Assembly (NCBI RefSeq): GCF_019973375.1
Contig: NZ_BPTV01000001.1
Coordinates: 2,187,104 to 2,251,103 of the forward strand
DNA from: Prevotella lacticifex
Lineage (GTDB): Bacteria; Bacteroidota; Bacteroidia; Bacteroidales; Bacteroidaceae
Direction of reading: 5' to 3'
DNA length: 64,000 nucleotides
Positions 8,826 to 18,034 of this stretch are shown here, in pieces. The notes under the pieces are model-generated. The model made no database searches, was not told where the DNA came from, and saw nothing but the letters and a program-made list of their open reading frames with translations. Positions within the stretch are counted from its first letter, which is position 1, and each line of letters opens with the position of its first letter. The position numbers and the translations under genes are program-made.

Positions 8826-8975
8826 ACTCACTGAATGTCAACGACTTACAAATTCGGCCCATTTGGCGTTGCGAAACGGCCCATTTCACAACGCAAAACG
8901 GTCCATTTCGCAAGCTGAAATGGACCGTTTTGCAAGCCGAAATGGCATGTATTGATTCGCTGTAAATATTTTTTC
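8826..8975 (-). repeat. 22-bp-period palindrome array A
   Basis: On the plus strand near-palindromic 13-mers of the form AAAyGGnCCrTTT begin at 8874, 8896, 8918 and 8940, always 22 bases apart, with 9-base linkers such as cacaacgca and cgcaagctg. A fifth degenerate unit precedes at 8852. The end sequences show that the array is in the opposite orientation to arrays B, C and D. It fills most of the 362-base gap between two convergent genes. From 8995 to 9085 there are also GGAAAA/TTTTCC and CCGTTGCA/TGCAACGG hairpins that may end the nuclease transcript. No gene is seen in the gap. Confidence 0.8.
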
Positions 8976-9100
8976 GATTATTCGCCCCTATTGTTTCCGT
9001 TCCGGAAAGGGTTTTTCCGGTGCGGAAAACTCGTTCCGTTGCAACTGCCGGACCGGCTGTCCGATTGCTGCAACGGATGCATTGGGTTGTGAAGCAAGCG

Positions 9101-10150
9101 TTATTTTCCGGCGACAGCCTTGGCCAAATAGACAACTACGGGCAGGTGGTCGCTGTAGCCGTCGAGCCATACGCCACCGGCAGTGGTGCGCTTGGTGTTG
9201 CCCTTATATTTGCCGCTGTCCTGGAAGAGGTAGTCGCGACGGAATATCTGGTGCGAGATGTACTTCAGAGTTGAGAAGTCTCTCCTACCCTTCTGGTTGA
9301 GTAGGTTTGGCGTCATGACAATCTGGTCGAAGAGATTCCAGTTGCCGTTGTACCTCAGTGTGCCCGTATGGCCCTTCACGAGGGTATTATACCAGGGGTT
9401 GAACATCTCGTCGGCCTTCACCTCGTCGATGTTCTCCTTTGCCCCAAGCTTCTCATACATGCTGCTGTTGGTAGGGTCGTCGTTCATATCGCCCATGACA
9501 AACACTTTCCTCTCGGGATTGGCACGCAGCAGAGAGTCCTTGACGGCACGGACCTCACGACCAGCAGTCTCACGATAGAACGAACCACTGAAACGGCTCG
9601 GCCAGTGGCACACCACCACGGCCACGGGCTCACCGGCCAGCTCGCCGCTGACGGTGAGGAAGCCACGGGTCTTGAAGGTGCTGTCCTTGGGCAGGTCGGG
9701 GACGTAGGGCACGAGCCGCACATCATTGACCTTGAAGTACTTGGGATTGTAGAGCAGTGCGCAGTCGATGCCGCGGCGGTCGGGACCTTCGATATGGCAG
9801 AACTTGAAGTTGCGGGCGGCAAGGGCGGGCTGAGCCACAAGGTCGCGGAGGACGTGGTCGTTCTCCACCTCCGACACGCCGATGAACGCACAGCCGTCGG
9901 GAATCTTGTCGGTGCCCATCTCCGACAGTACACGGGCCATGTTGTGGAGCTTATGAGTGTACTTCATCTCGTTCCAGTGGTAGGAGCCGTCGGGAAGGAA
10001 ATCATAGTCTTTCTTACCCTCATCATGGGTATAGTCGAAGAGGTTCTCAAGATTGTAGAAACCAACGGCATAGCCCTGGAGTTTCTGCTGTGCGGAGGAT
10101 GCGAGACTAAAGAGTGTCACACCCAATAAAACTAATAAAATTCGTCTCAT
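9101..10150 (-). CDS. secreted endonuclease/exonuclease/phosphatase-fold protein
   Basis: The 349-residue product has a signal peptide (LLVLLGVTLFSLASSAQ) and an EEP fold: VGFYNLENLFD at the start of the domain, catalytic Glu in IGVSEVEND, GIDCALLYNPKYF, CHWPSRFSG, VMGDMNDDPTN and the final SDHLPVVV with the catalytic Asp-His. All the usual metal-binding and catalytic residues are present. Substrates may be extracellular nucleic acid, phospholipid or inositol phosphate; the neighbours point to nucleic acid. It is divergent from the TonB-dependent receptor gene, with 242 bases between them. Confidence 0.9.
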   Translation of the reverse strand: MRRILLVLLGVTLFSLASSAQQKLQGYAVGFYNLENLFDYTHDEGKKDYDFLPDGSYHWNEMKYTHKLHNMARVLSEMGTDKIPDGCAFIGVSEVENDHVLRDLVAQPALAARNFKFCHIEGPDRRGIDCALLYNPKYFKVNDVRLVPYVPDLPKDSTFKTRGFLTVSGELAGEPVAVVVCHWPSRFSGSFYRETAGREVRAVKDSLLRANPERKVFVMGDMNDDPTNSSMYEKLGAKENIDEVKADEMFNPWYNTLVKGHTGTLRYNGNWNLFDQIVMTPNLLNQKGRRDFSTLKYISHQIFRRDYLFQDSGKYKGNTKRTTAGGVWLDGYSDHLPVVVYLAKAVAGK

Positions 10151-10350
10151 TTCTATATTTAAATTTTGTTTTCTTAGCTACCCGCATCCAACCTCTTTTC
10201 GAGCCGTTTGAAGGCCGTTTTTCGGGGGCTGATGCTTTCACGCTGCAAATATCGTGAAATAATTTCAAATAATTGTATGTTTATTTCATTTATTTGCACC
10301 AGTAACTGAATTTTAATGGATAAAACCTTTTCTTTTTAAAATTTATTTTG

Positions 10351-10358
10351 TTACTTTG
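10351..10358 (+). promoter_or_regulatory. probable -7 box TTACTTTG
   Basis: One mismatch from TAnnTTTG, 34 bases upstream of the receptor gene at 10393; the likely start of the three-gene transcript 10393-15751. Confidence 0.45.
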
Positions 10359-10392
10359 CACATTATAAATACACAATTAATTTAATCACTTT

Positions 10393-12957
10393 ATGCAGAA
10401 AAAGCTGAAAATAGCTGTGATAGCCCTTTGCTGCGCGTCGACCGCCATGGCCCAGGAGCCAAAGAACGGTGCCAGCCAGCAGGAGCAAACGGCCAATGCT
10501 CTTGACGAGCAGGCTTTCACATTCACTGAGGCCCAGCTCGGAGAGGACGAGGACATGAGCGACAACATCACGATCCTCAACTCTAACAGCAACGTCTACG
10601 CCTCTGAGGTAGGTTATCTTTTCTCGCCGTTGCGATTCAGGTATCGTGCTTTCAACCAGAAATACAACGATATCTACATCAACGGTGCTCCTATGAACGA
10701 CATGGAGAGCGGACAGTTCCGCTACTCGCTCGTCGGCGGTCTCAACCAGCAAACGAAGAATGTCGACTTCGCGCTGCCTTTCGAGGATAACAACTTCGGT
10801 GTGGCTGCAATGGCAGGAAGCAACAACTACGACTTCCGCGCAGGGTCAATGGCCGCCGGCAACCGCATAACGCTCTCGGCTGCCAACCGGAACTATACTC
10901 TTCGAGGAATGTACACCTACGGCTCGGGATTCAACAGCCGCGGATGGGCCTTCGCTGCCAACCTCACATACCGGTGGGCTAACCGCGGATATGTCGAGGG
11001 TACGTTCTACAACGCACTCTCTTACTTCTTCGGCGTACAGAAGAAATGGAAGAACGGACACTCTCTGAGCTTCTCGACATGGGGCAACCCCACCGAGAGG
11101 GCATCGCAGGGAGCAAGCACCGACGAGGCTTACTGGCTCGCCAACGACTATCAGTACAACCCCTACTGGGGCTACCAGAATGGTCACAAGCGTAACAGCC
11201 GCGTAGTCAACGACTTCGCACCGTCGGCAATACTCACATGGGACTGGAATATCAACGACAATACAAAGCTGACCACATCGCTGTTCGCAAAGTATTCCAT
11301 CTACAAGAGTACCCGTCTGAACTACAACAACACCGACAACCCGCAGCCCGACTACTGGAAGAATCTGCCGTCGAGCTATTATGACGTGTGGGACGCTACC
11401 GACAGCCGCTACCGCACATCACAGGCCCTCGCCGACTGGCAGACAGCCGTCGACTGGTGGCAGACGAAAGCCAACCGCCAAATCAACTGGGACCGTCTGT
11501 ACTATGCTAACCGTGAGGCTGCCAAGAACGGCAACGACGCCCTCTACTACCTCGAGGCCAAGCACAACAACAATATGATGGTGAACATGGCCTCGACGCT
11601 CAACAAGCGCATCGGCAAGGATAAGCAGCTCAACGCGGGTATCATCCTCGGCCAGAATATTGGCCATCACTACAAGACTATGGACGACCTGCTCGGAGCA
11701 AAGAGTTTCCATAATATCAATACTTACGCCATCGGCACATACGCTACCGACGACCCCAGGGTGCAGTACGACCTCAACACTATGGGCACACAGGGTCTCG
11801 GAAAGCTCGTCTACGAGGGCGACCGCTTCGGCTACGACTACGACCTCAAGGTGCGTCAGGGCAAGCTGTGGAGTTCCTTCGACCAGACTGTCGGCATTCT
11901 CCACTACACCGTTGCAGCAAAGATAGGATATGACGGCATGAACCGCCACGGGAACATGCGGAACGGTATGTTCGCCAACAATTCGTTCGGAAAGAGTGGT
12001 ACGGCGGAATTCATCTCGGGAGGTGGAAAATTCAACGGTAATCTCGACCTCGGTGCAGGAAACACCGTGTCGTTGGGAATAGGATATGAGAAGCGCGCGC
12101 CTCAGGCAACGACAGCATTCGTATCGCCGGAGATGAACAACGACTTCGTCGACAACCTGAAAAACGAGGATGTTTTCAGCTCGGAGTTCAACTATCAGTA
12201 CATCAACCACTGGCTCCATGCGAACATCAGCGCCTACTACAGTCATCTGTCGAATGTCACCGAATGGCAGAACTACTATTTCGACGATATCAACTCGTTC
12301 TCGTACGTCTCTATGACGGACATGAAGAAGAATTATTATGGTGTGGAATTCGGTCTTGACTTTAAGCTTACAAGTTTCCTCAACTTCAAGACCATCGGCA
12401 CATGGAGCGATGCCAAGAATATCAATAACGCTCACGTGCGCTATCTCAACTCCACTCAGGCCACATATACCGACGACATCGTCTACAACAAGGATATGCG
12501 GGAGAGCGGAACTCCGCTGTCGGCATACAGCGCTATTCTCAGTTTCCACAAGGGCGGATGGTTCATCGACCTCAACGGCAACTACTACGACCGCATCTAT
12601 CTCTCCTATGCTCCCTCACGCCGTTATGGTCAGACGCTCGTCAACGCGGGCGATGTCGACAACGACGGCAACTACGTCGTTCCGGCACAGGCCAAGGGTA
12701 AAGGCGGATTCATGCTCGACGGATCAATCGGAAAGAGCATCTATCTGAAGCATGGAAGCCTGTCCATCAACCTGATGGTAACAAATATTCTCAACAATCA
12801 GAAGATTGTCAGCGGTGGATATGAGCAGAGCCGTTCCGATTATACACTCAAGAACGACGGTACACGCTCGGACCGCGCATACAAGTTCTCACGCAACGTA
12901 AAGAAATACTACGTCAACGGCATCAACGGAATGCTCAACGTAGCATACAAATTTTAG
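10393..12957 (+). CDS. TonB-dependent receptor-like outer membrane protein
   Basis: The 854-residue product has a signal peptide (IAVIALCCASTAMAQ). A short plug-like segment contains RYRAFNQKYNDIYINGAPMN, and a long aromatic-rich barrel ends ...NGMLNVAYKF with the C-terminal Phe typical of barrel insertion. It lacks the N-terminal CarboxypepD_reg-like domain of SusC proteins. The next two genes, on the same strand with 48- and 67-base gaps, encode lipoproteins with OB-fold and cleaved-adhesin-like domains, so it probably takes up a ligand that these bind. The link to nucleic acid is inferred from context only. Confidence 0.85.
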   Translation: MQKKLKIAVIALCCASTAMAQEPKNGASQQEQTANALDEQAFTFTEAQLGEDEDMSDNITILNSNSNVYASEVGYLFSPLRFRYRAFNQKYNDIYINGAPMNDMESGQFRYSLVGGLNQQTKNVDFALPFEDNNFGVAAMAGSNNYDFRAGSMAAGNRITLSAANRNYTLRGMYTYGSGFNSRGWAFAANLTYRWANRGYVEGTFYNALSYFFGVQKKWKNGHSLSFSTWGNPTERASQGASTDEAYWLANDYQYNPYWGYQNGHKRNSRVVNDFAPSAILTWDWNINDNTKLTTSLFAKYSIYKSTRLNYNNTDNPQPDYWKNLPSSYYDVWDATDSRYRTSQALADWQTAVDWWQTKANRQINWDRLYYANREAAKNGNDALYYLEAKHNNNMMVNMASTLNKRIGKDKQLNAGIILGQNIGHHYKTMDDLLGAKSFHNINTYAIGTYATDDPRVQYDLNTMGTQGLGKLVYEGDRFGYDYDLKVRQGKLWSSFDQTVGILHYTVAAKIGYDGMNRHGNMRNGMFANNSFGKSGTAEFISGGGKFNGNLDLGAGNTVSLGIGYEKRAPQATTAFVSPEMNNDFVDNLKNEDVFSSEFNYQYINHWLHANISAYYSHLSNVTEWQNYYFDDINSFSYVSMTDMKKNYYGVEFGLDFKLTSFLNFKTIGTWSDAKNINNAHVRYLNSTQATYTDDIVYNKDMRESGTPLSAYSAILSFHKGGWFIDLNGNYYDRIYLSYAPSRRYGQTLVNAGDVDNDGNYVVPAQAKGKGGFMLDGSIGKSIYLKHGSLSINLMVTNILNNQKIVSGGYEQSRSDYTLKNDGTRSDRAYKFSRNVKKYYVNGINGMLNVAYKF

Positions 12958-13005
12958 TCGGTAGCGCCACTAAACGGTAGTGACAACACGACAATACAAT
13001 AAAAA

Positions 13006-14334
13006 ATGACAATGAAAAAGAAATTATCATACATAGCTTTAGCACTTGCGGGCGTTCTCTTCGCATCGTGCATGGGCGATGATTACGCAGGGGCACGATA
13101 CGATGAGACTCCTTTTGGCAACAACGCCCTCACCGACGACAATGTCATTTCCATTGCGGCATTAAAGGATAAGTATCAGTCGGCCATTAACACCGACTAC
13201 CGCGACGGAAAGGCTTACGAGCAAGTGACCGGCGACCTGAAGATAAAGGGCGTGGTGACAAGCAGCGATGAGCAGGGAAATATTTATAACGAACTTGCCA
13301 TACAGGACTCTACGGGTGCCATACTCCTTTCTGTTGCACAGGGCGGCCTCTACTCGTTCCTGCCCGTGGGCACTGAGGTCCTCGTCGACCTCAAAGGCCT
13401 CTACGTGGGCAACTACGGCTTGCAGGCCGAGATAGGAGTGCCGACAACGAACGCCAACGGTGGCACATACGTCGGACGAATGAGCCGCGCCACCTTCGAC
13501 CAGCACTATAAGATTCTGTCGTCGGGCAACGCTGTAGAGCCGGAGGAATTCGACGCTACAAAGTGGGATCTTGCCAAAGACGGCGGAAAGCTCGCTGTGC
13601 TGCATGAAGTTACCTTCAATCACGACCTTTCCATCGACTCCACTTATGCCGATGCCAACGGTGGAGCAGGATCGAAGAGCTGGTATTTCAAGGAGCTCGG
13701 ACGCACTGTGCAGGTCTACAACAGCAATTACGCCGATTTTGCCAACGCTGTCGTGCCGAAATATAAGGTCGACGTGACCGGAATAATGAAGCGGTACAAC
13801 AACTCCTGGGAGCTTATCATCCGTACTCTCGATGATGTCAAGAAAGCGGCAACGGCAATCTACGAGGAAGGATTCGCCACAGGAACAGGCGAATGGGCAG
13901 CCGTCGACGTCACTCTGCCAGAGGGTCTAAAATACGTCTGGGGCGGTTCGGCTTACGGCGCAAAGGCATCGGCCTACGTCGGCGGTGCCAACCACGCTGC
14001 CGAGAGCTGGCTCGTATCACCAGAAATCGACCTCACGGCGGCTTCGAACGCCACACTTGCCATCTCGCAGGCAGCCAACTTCATCGGTTCTACGTTCGGT
14101 GAAAACTGCAAAATACTCGTCAGCACCGACTACAAGACTGGAGCTCCGTCGACGGCAAAGTGGACAGAGCTGAGCCTCGACAATGTTCCGACAGCCGAAA
14201 CGAAGTGGAATATGGTCGACGGAACAACATCACTGTCGAAGTTTGCCGGCAAGAAAATACACTTGGCCTTCCAGTATGTCAGCACCGAATCGACCGCTCC
14301 GACATGGGAAATCCGCAGTGTTACAATCAAATAA
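13006..14334 (+). CDS. surface lipoprotein with DUF5689-like OB-fold and choice-of-anchor J-like domain
   Basis: The 442-residue product (a start at 13012 is equally possible) has a lipoprotein signal with lipobox FASC. Residues about 40-280 hold an OB-fold-like DUF5689 region with LKIKGVVTSSDEQGNIYNEL and QDSTGAILLSVAQGGLY. Residues about 285-442 look like a choice-of-anchor J/cleaved-adhesin jelly roll (WLVSPEIDLTAASNATLAIS, KIHLAFQYVSTESTAPTWEI). OB folds of this kind also occur in secreted nucleases. It is the second gene of the receptor operon and probably a ligand-binding partner of the receptor. Confidence 0.8.
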   Translation: MTMKKKLSYIALALAGVLFASCMGDDYAGARYDETPFGNNALTDDNVISIAALKDKYQSAINTDYRDGKAYEQVTGDLKIKGVVTSSDEQGNIYNELAIQDSTGAILLSVAQGGLYSFLPVGTEVLVDLKGLYVGNYGLQAEIGVPTTNANGGTYVGRMSRATFDQHYKILSSGNAVEPEEFDATKWDLAKDGGKLAVLHEVTFNHDLSIDSTYADANGGAGSKSWYFKELGRTVQVYNSNYADFANAVVPKYKVDVTGIMKRYNNSWELIIRTLDDVKKAATAIYEEGFATGTGEWAAVDVTLPEGLKYVWGGSAYGAKASAYVGGANHAAESWLVSPEIDLTAASNATLAISQAANFIGSTFGENCKILVSTDYKTGAPSTAKWTELSLDNVPTAETKWNMVDGTTSLSKFAGKKIHLAFQYVSTESTAPTWEIRSVTIK

Positions 14335-14401
14335 AGCAAAAAGGGGATCTTATCTAAGATAAAACCGAAGAACAGAAAACTTGAAAAAATATAACTAAGA
14401 T

Positions 14402-15751
14402 ATGAAAAAGGTATTTCTTTCACTGATTGCGCTGGCAACGATGGCCTTCGCTTTCACCGGTTGCGAGGACGTTCCAATGCCCTACGACCAACCAACAGCT
14501 AACACCGACACAACGAAAACTGTTGTGCCGTCGGGCTCAGGAACAGCCGACGATCCTTACAACGTTGCAAAGGCAATGGAGATTATCAAAGCCGGAACGT
14601 ACACTACAGAACCGGTTTACGTGAAAGGCCGCATCGTCGGTCTGAGCGAGTTCAACTCCAGTTTCGGCAACTACACATATTATATTAACGACACGGAGTC
14701 GTCGAGCAACCAGCTCGAGATCTACCGCGGAAAGGGTCTCAACCAGGCTAAGTTCACATCAGAGGACGATCTGAAGATTGGCGACGAGGTGGTCGTCTAT
14801 GGTGCGCTCACATCTTACAATGGAACGGCCGAGATGACATCCGGTAACTACCTCTACAGTCTCAACGGCAAGCAGGGCACTCCTGTCACTCCGGCAGCAG
14901 AGCCTAAGGGTACAGGCACCGAGGCCGACCCGTTCAATGTGGCTGCTGCAGCCAAAGCAGCATCGGCGCTCGACGAGAACGGCAAGATTGCAGGTGCCTA
15001 TGTAGCAGGTATAATCTCTGAGGTCGGTGAGGTAAACACCTCTTTCGGCAACGCTACTTACTACATCTCCGACGACGGAACGAAGAGCAACCAGTTCGAA
15101 ATCTACCGCGGATATTATCTCAATGGTGCGAAATTCACCTCTGCCGACCAGATAAAGGTTGGTGACAAGGTGGTTGTCAAGGGCGACCTCGTCAACTTCA
15201 TGGGCAACACAATAGAGATGACGCAGGGCAGCCAAATCGTAAGTCTCAACAACGGAGGTGCAACTGCCGCCACCGGCCTGAGCGCAACATTCAAGGATGG
15301 CCTCGACAACTTCACCATAAAGGACGTCACCCTTGGCGAAGGAGCAACCTACGTATGGAAGCACGACGACATGAACGGTTTTATGAGAGCTTCGGCATAT
15401 ATTAAAAACAAGGGAAATATCCCATGCCAGAGTCTGCTCATCTCGCCTGCCTTCACCCTTGAGGGTCTCACCAAGGCCACACTGACATTCCAGCACACCG
15501 GTAAGTTCTTCGGAAAGAACGAAGGCGACATAGCCAAGGAAATTAAGGTACTCGCATCAACTGATGGGGTTAACTGGAAGGAAGTAACCATTAACGGTTA
15601 TCCTACTGGCAACGAGAACTGGGCATTCGTTGAGGGCACCTGCGATCTGAGCGCGTTTGCCGGACAGAAGACCGTCTACATCGCTTTCCAGTACACCAGC
15701 ACTGCCGATGCAGCTCCGACATGGGAGGTCAAAGATGTTGTCGTGAAATAA
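14402..15751 (+). CDS. surface lipoprotein with two OB-fold domains and choice-of-anchor J-like domain
   Basis: The 449-residue product has lipobox FTGC and two tandem copies of a roughly 115-residue OB-fold module: copy 1 has VYVKGRIVGLSEFNSSFGNY and NQLEIYRGKGLNQAKFTSED, copy 2 has YVAGIISEVGEVNTSFGNAT and NQFEIYRGYYLNGAKFTSAD. The jelly-roll domain at the end again closes with HxAFQYTSTADAAPTWE-type sequence, like the preceding gene. The internal duplication is clear at residue level. It is the last gene of the receptor operon. Confidence 0.82.
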   Translation: MKKVFLSLIALATMAFAFTGCEDVPMPYDQPTANTDTTKTVVPSGSGTADDPYNVAKAMEIIKAGTYTTEPVYVKGRIVGLSEFNSSFGNYTYYINDTESSSNQLEIYRGKGLNQAKFTSEDDLKIGDEVVVYGALTSYNGTAEMTSGNYLYSLNGKQGTPVTPAAEPKGTGTEADPFNVAAAAKAASALDENGKIAGAYVAGIISEVGEVNTSFGNATYYISDDGTKSNQFEIYRGYYLNGAKFTSADQIKVGDKVVVKGDLVNFMGNTIEMTQGSQIVSLNNGGATAATGLSATFKDGLDNFTIKDVTLGEGATYVWKHDDMNGFMRASAYIKNKGNIPCQSLLISPAFTLEGLTKATLTFQHTGKFFGKNEGDIAKEIKVLASTDGVNWKEVTINGYPTGNENWAFVEGTCDLSAFAGQKTVYIAFQYTSTADAAPTWEVKDVVVK

Positions 15752-15788
15752 AAAAAGTCAAAAATTTGGCTGACAACAAAAATCTTCG

Positions 15789-15796
15789 TACCTTTG
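15789..15796 (+). promoter_or_regulatory. Bacteroidales promoter of rpmE2
   Basis: Exact TACCTTTG -7 box with a TTTGG at about -33 (20 bases upstream), 31 bases before the start codon. Confidence 0.7.
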
Positions 15797-15827
15797 CATC
15801 CCGTTAAACGATAAACAAGAAAACAAA

Positions 15828-16079
15828 ATGAAAAAAGGTATTCATCCAGAAAACTATCGTCCCGTCGTATTCAAGGATATGTCCAACGGCGATATGTTCC
15901 TTACAAAGTCTACAGCAAAGACTACAGACACTGTAGAATTTGAAGGAGAGACTTACCCAGTAGTGAAGGTCGAAATCTCAAGCACCTCTCACCCGTTCTA
16001 TACCGGTAAGAGCAAGCTTGTCGACACAGCAGGTCGCGTCGACCGCTTCATGAGCCGTTACGGTAAGCTGAAGAAGTAA
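15828..16079 (+). CDS. rpmE2: 50S ribosomal protein L31 type B
   Basis: The 83-residue protein starts [18 protein letters not shown], includes [20 protein letters not shown] and ends [11 protein letters not shown]. It lacks the CxxC zinc pair, which marks it as the zinc-independent type B form. Single gene with its own promoter and terminator. Confidence 0.97.
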   Translation: MKKGIHPENYRPVVFKDMSNGDMFLTKSTAKTTDTVEFEGETYPVVKVEISSTSHPFYTGKSKLVDTAGRVDRFMSRYGKLKK

Positions 16080-16140
16080 TCTCTTCCCCGTGGAAGGGTT
16101 ACAAAGACCTTATCCATTTAGAAGATATTAATTTTCAATT

Positions 16141-16187
16141 AATGCGGTCAAGCGTAGTTGCATATGCGCTTGCCCGCATTTTTGTTT
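16141..16187 (+). terminator. rho-independent terminator of rpmE2
   Basis: AATGCGG..CAAGCG pairs with CGCTTG..CCGCATT, followed by TTTTGTTTT. The 140 bases from there to the next gene show no clear feature. Confidence 0.75.
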
Positions 16188-16332
16188 TACTGACACACGT
16201 ACACCCCGTCTGCTCCGACCTTCAAAGGCTGCTGCCCACACAGAGCAATGCCACCAGATCCCATTTCTGACCAGTCCGCTCCTGCCGCCAAAGGCCACTG
16301 CCGGGGTACCATTCTTTTAGCTTTATCGTCCT

Positions 16333-17244
16333 ATGAACAAGTTCGTATCACTATCTCATTCTCTTTTTCTCCGTCTCTCTTTGGCAGTATTTGCGGCCGT
16401 TAGCCTTGCGGCATGCTCCGGTTCCGACAACGGTCCGTCGTCATCGGCAGAGACCAACACCAACTCAAACCTCTCCAATCCGAACCCCGTCGTTCACCGA
16501 CTGGAGTTCCCAAGGCTTAAAGGAGGACAGAGCCTTGTTGTGACCCACTACGACAAAGGGGAGGTCAACTACTCCGTTGAGTGGGATTCCGTTCGGCGGT
16601 CGGCCCGTTGGTCGGCTTACGAGATGTACTCATCGAACCGTGAGACCCACACAAGCCGCTACTATCCCGACGGCAACGACCCGCAATATCCCACCGACCC
16701 CGACCTGCACTGCTCCACGGCATGGACAGTCAGCAACGATCCCTTCTACAGGTCGAACTACGATCACGGTCATCTGTGTCCGTCGGCCGACCGCCTGAAC
16801 TCATTCACCTCCAACTATCAGACCTTCTACCTCACCAATATGATGCCACAGGTCAAAGGATTCAACGCAGGTGTCTGGGCCAATATGGAGAAATGGGTGC
16901 GCAGTCAGATCCACATCGGCTCGCGCGACACCCTCTATGTTGTAAAAGGCGGAACGATTGACGATCCAAGTCAAATTAAAAGCGACAAAGTCCACGGCAT
17001 GATTATCCCCGAATACTATTTCATGGCACTGCTGATGAAGAACTCCACAGGCTATAAAGCCATGGGATTCAAGATAGAGCACAAGGTCAGCTCCGACAGC
17101 AATCTTGCCAAATACGTTGTAAATATCGACACCCTCGAGAAGTTCACAGGCATCGACTTTTTCTGCAATCTGCCCGATGCCATCGAGAATCACGTTGAAA
17201 GTCTGCCCCTTGAGAATGTCCTCCGGGCATGGGGATTCAACTAA
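16333..17244 (+). CDS. DNA/RNA non-specific endonuclease lipoprotein (His-Me finger)
   Basis: The 303-residue product has a lipoprotein signal with lipobox LAAC. The NUC-type core contains YDHGHLCPSADRLNSF, where the canonical DRGH is DHGH with the catalytic His kept, then TFYLTNMMPQ, N-GVWANMEKWVR with the metal-binding Asn, and the YVVKGGTIDD strand. It cuts single- or double-stranded nucleic acid in this family. Being a lipoprotein beside the OB-fold/receptor operon, it fits extracellular nucleic acid breakdown. Residues 20-60 are Ser/Asn-rich linker. Confidence 0.88.
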   Translation: MNKFVSLSHSLFLRLSLAVFAAVSLAACSGSDNGPSSSAETNTNSNLSNPNPVVHRLEFPRLKGGQSLVVTHYDKGEVNYSVEWDSVRRSARWSAYEMYSSNRETHTSRYYPDGNDPQYPTDPDLHCSTAWTVSNDPFYRSNYDHGHLCPSADRLNSFTSNYQTFYLTNMMPQVKGFNAGVWANMEKWVRSQIHIGSRDTLYVVKGGTIDDPSQIKSDKVHGMIIPEYYFMALLMKNSTGYKAMGFKIEHKVSSDSNLAKYVVNIDTLEKFTGIDFFCNLPDAIENHVESLPLENVLRAWGFN

Positions 17245-17282
17245 ATTACGATTCCAACACACCACGAACAGCAATAACAACT

Positions 17283-17912
17283 ATGGATAAAGAAAAGAAC
17301 AAACAAGAATTCGAGGACCTCCTTCGGTCCACAAAGCGCGAAGGCATCGACTATGTCATCGGCGACTTGGAACACGACGGTTTCTTCGAGGCACCGGCCT
17401 CAGCCGGCCATCACCTTAATGTTGCCGGCGGATTATGCCAGCACAGTCTGAACGTATGCCACGCAGCCCTGATGATTTACGAGGGTATGGAGAAGCTCGA
17501 CCCCGCTTCCACCGGCAAGGTAAAGCGCGAAAGCGTTATTATTGCATCCCTTCTTCACGATGTTTGCAAGACCGACATCTACCACCGCACCGTGAAAAAG
17601 CGGAAAAACAAAGTTACCGGCATGTGGGAAGACAGCGAAGGCTACGGCATCAGCTACAAGAAATTCCCCATGGGACACGGCGAGAAGTCTGTCATCCAGC
17701 TCCTTCTCTCCGGTCTTGCGCTCCAGGACGACGAGATGCTTGCCATCCGCTGGCACATGGGAGCCTTCGGCCTGAACCTCAACTCGTACGAGGACGAGCG
17801 CTGCTACGACACGGCACGAATGGAGTATCCTCTTTGCAGCATCGTACAATGCGCCGACAGCTTGGCTGCAGCCATCATGGAAACCACAAGCGAGGACCTC
17901 GACGAACTGTAG
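17283..17912 (+). CDS. HD-domain phosphohydrolase-like protein
   Basis: I choose ATG 17283 (MDKEKNKQEFEDLL, 209 residues), since the open frame extending to 17229 overlaps the preceding gene. HHLNVAGGLCQHSLNVC and IIASLLHDVCKTDIYHR carry the HD metal ligands, followed by H in GHGEKSVIQLLLSG and RWHMGAFG. Possible nucleotide or oligonucleotide phosphohydrolase; the substrate is unknown. It lies 38 bases behind the endonuclease gene and may be cotranscribed. Confidence 0.82.
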   Translation: MDKEKNKQEFEDLLRSTKREGIDYVIGDLEHDGFFEAPASAGHHLNVAGGLCQHSLNVCHAALMIYEGMEKLDPASTGKVKRESVIIASLLHDVCKTDIYHRTVKKRKNKVTGMWEDSEGYGISYKKFPMGHGEKSVIQLLLSGLALQDDEMLAIRWHMGAFGLNLNSYEDERCYDTARMEYPLCSIVQCADSLAAAIMETTSEDLDEL

Positions 17913-17984
17913 CCCGACGATTATTCAAACACCCAATTACCGTGCTTTAAACCAAATAAGATCAAATCATCTGATTTTCGGGTC

Positions 17985-18026
17985 AACAATCTCCGGAGTT
18001 CAATATTGCTTCGGAGATTGTTTTTT
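17985..18026 (+). terminator. rho-independent terminator
   Basis: AACAATCTCCG pairs with CGGAGATTGTT, followed by TTTTTCC; it ends the HD-domain transcript just before the opposed tRNA. Confidence 0.75.
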
Positions 18027-18034
18027 CCGTGCTG

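Noticed and set aside
8824..9135. Open frames inside arrays A, B and C that give similar peptides (for example KTVHFSLRNGPF-type sequence)
   Set aside because: The similarity comes from the shared 22-bp units. A 22-bp period changes frame each unit, so no peptide repeat is kept, and there are no ribosome sites.
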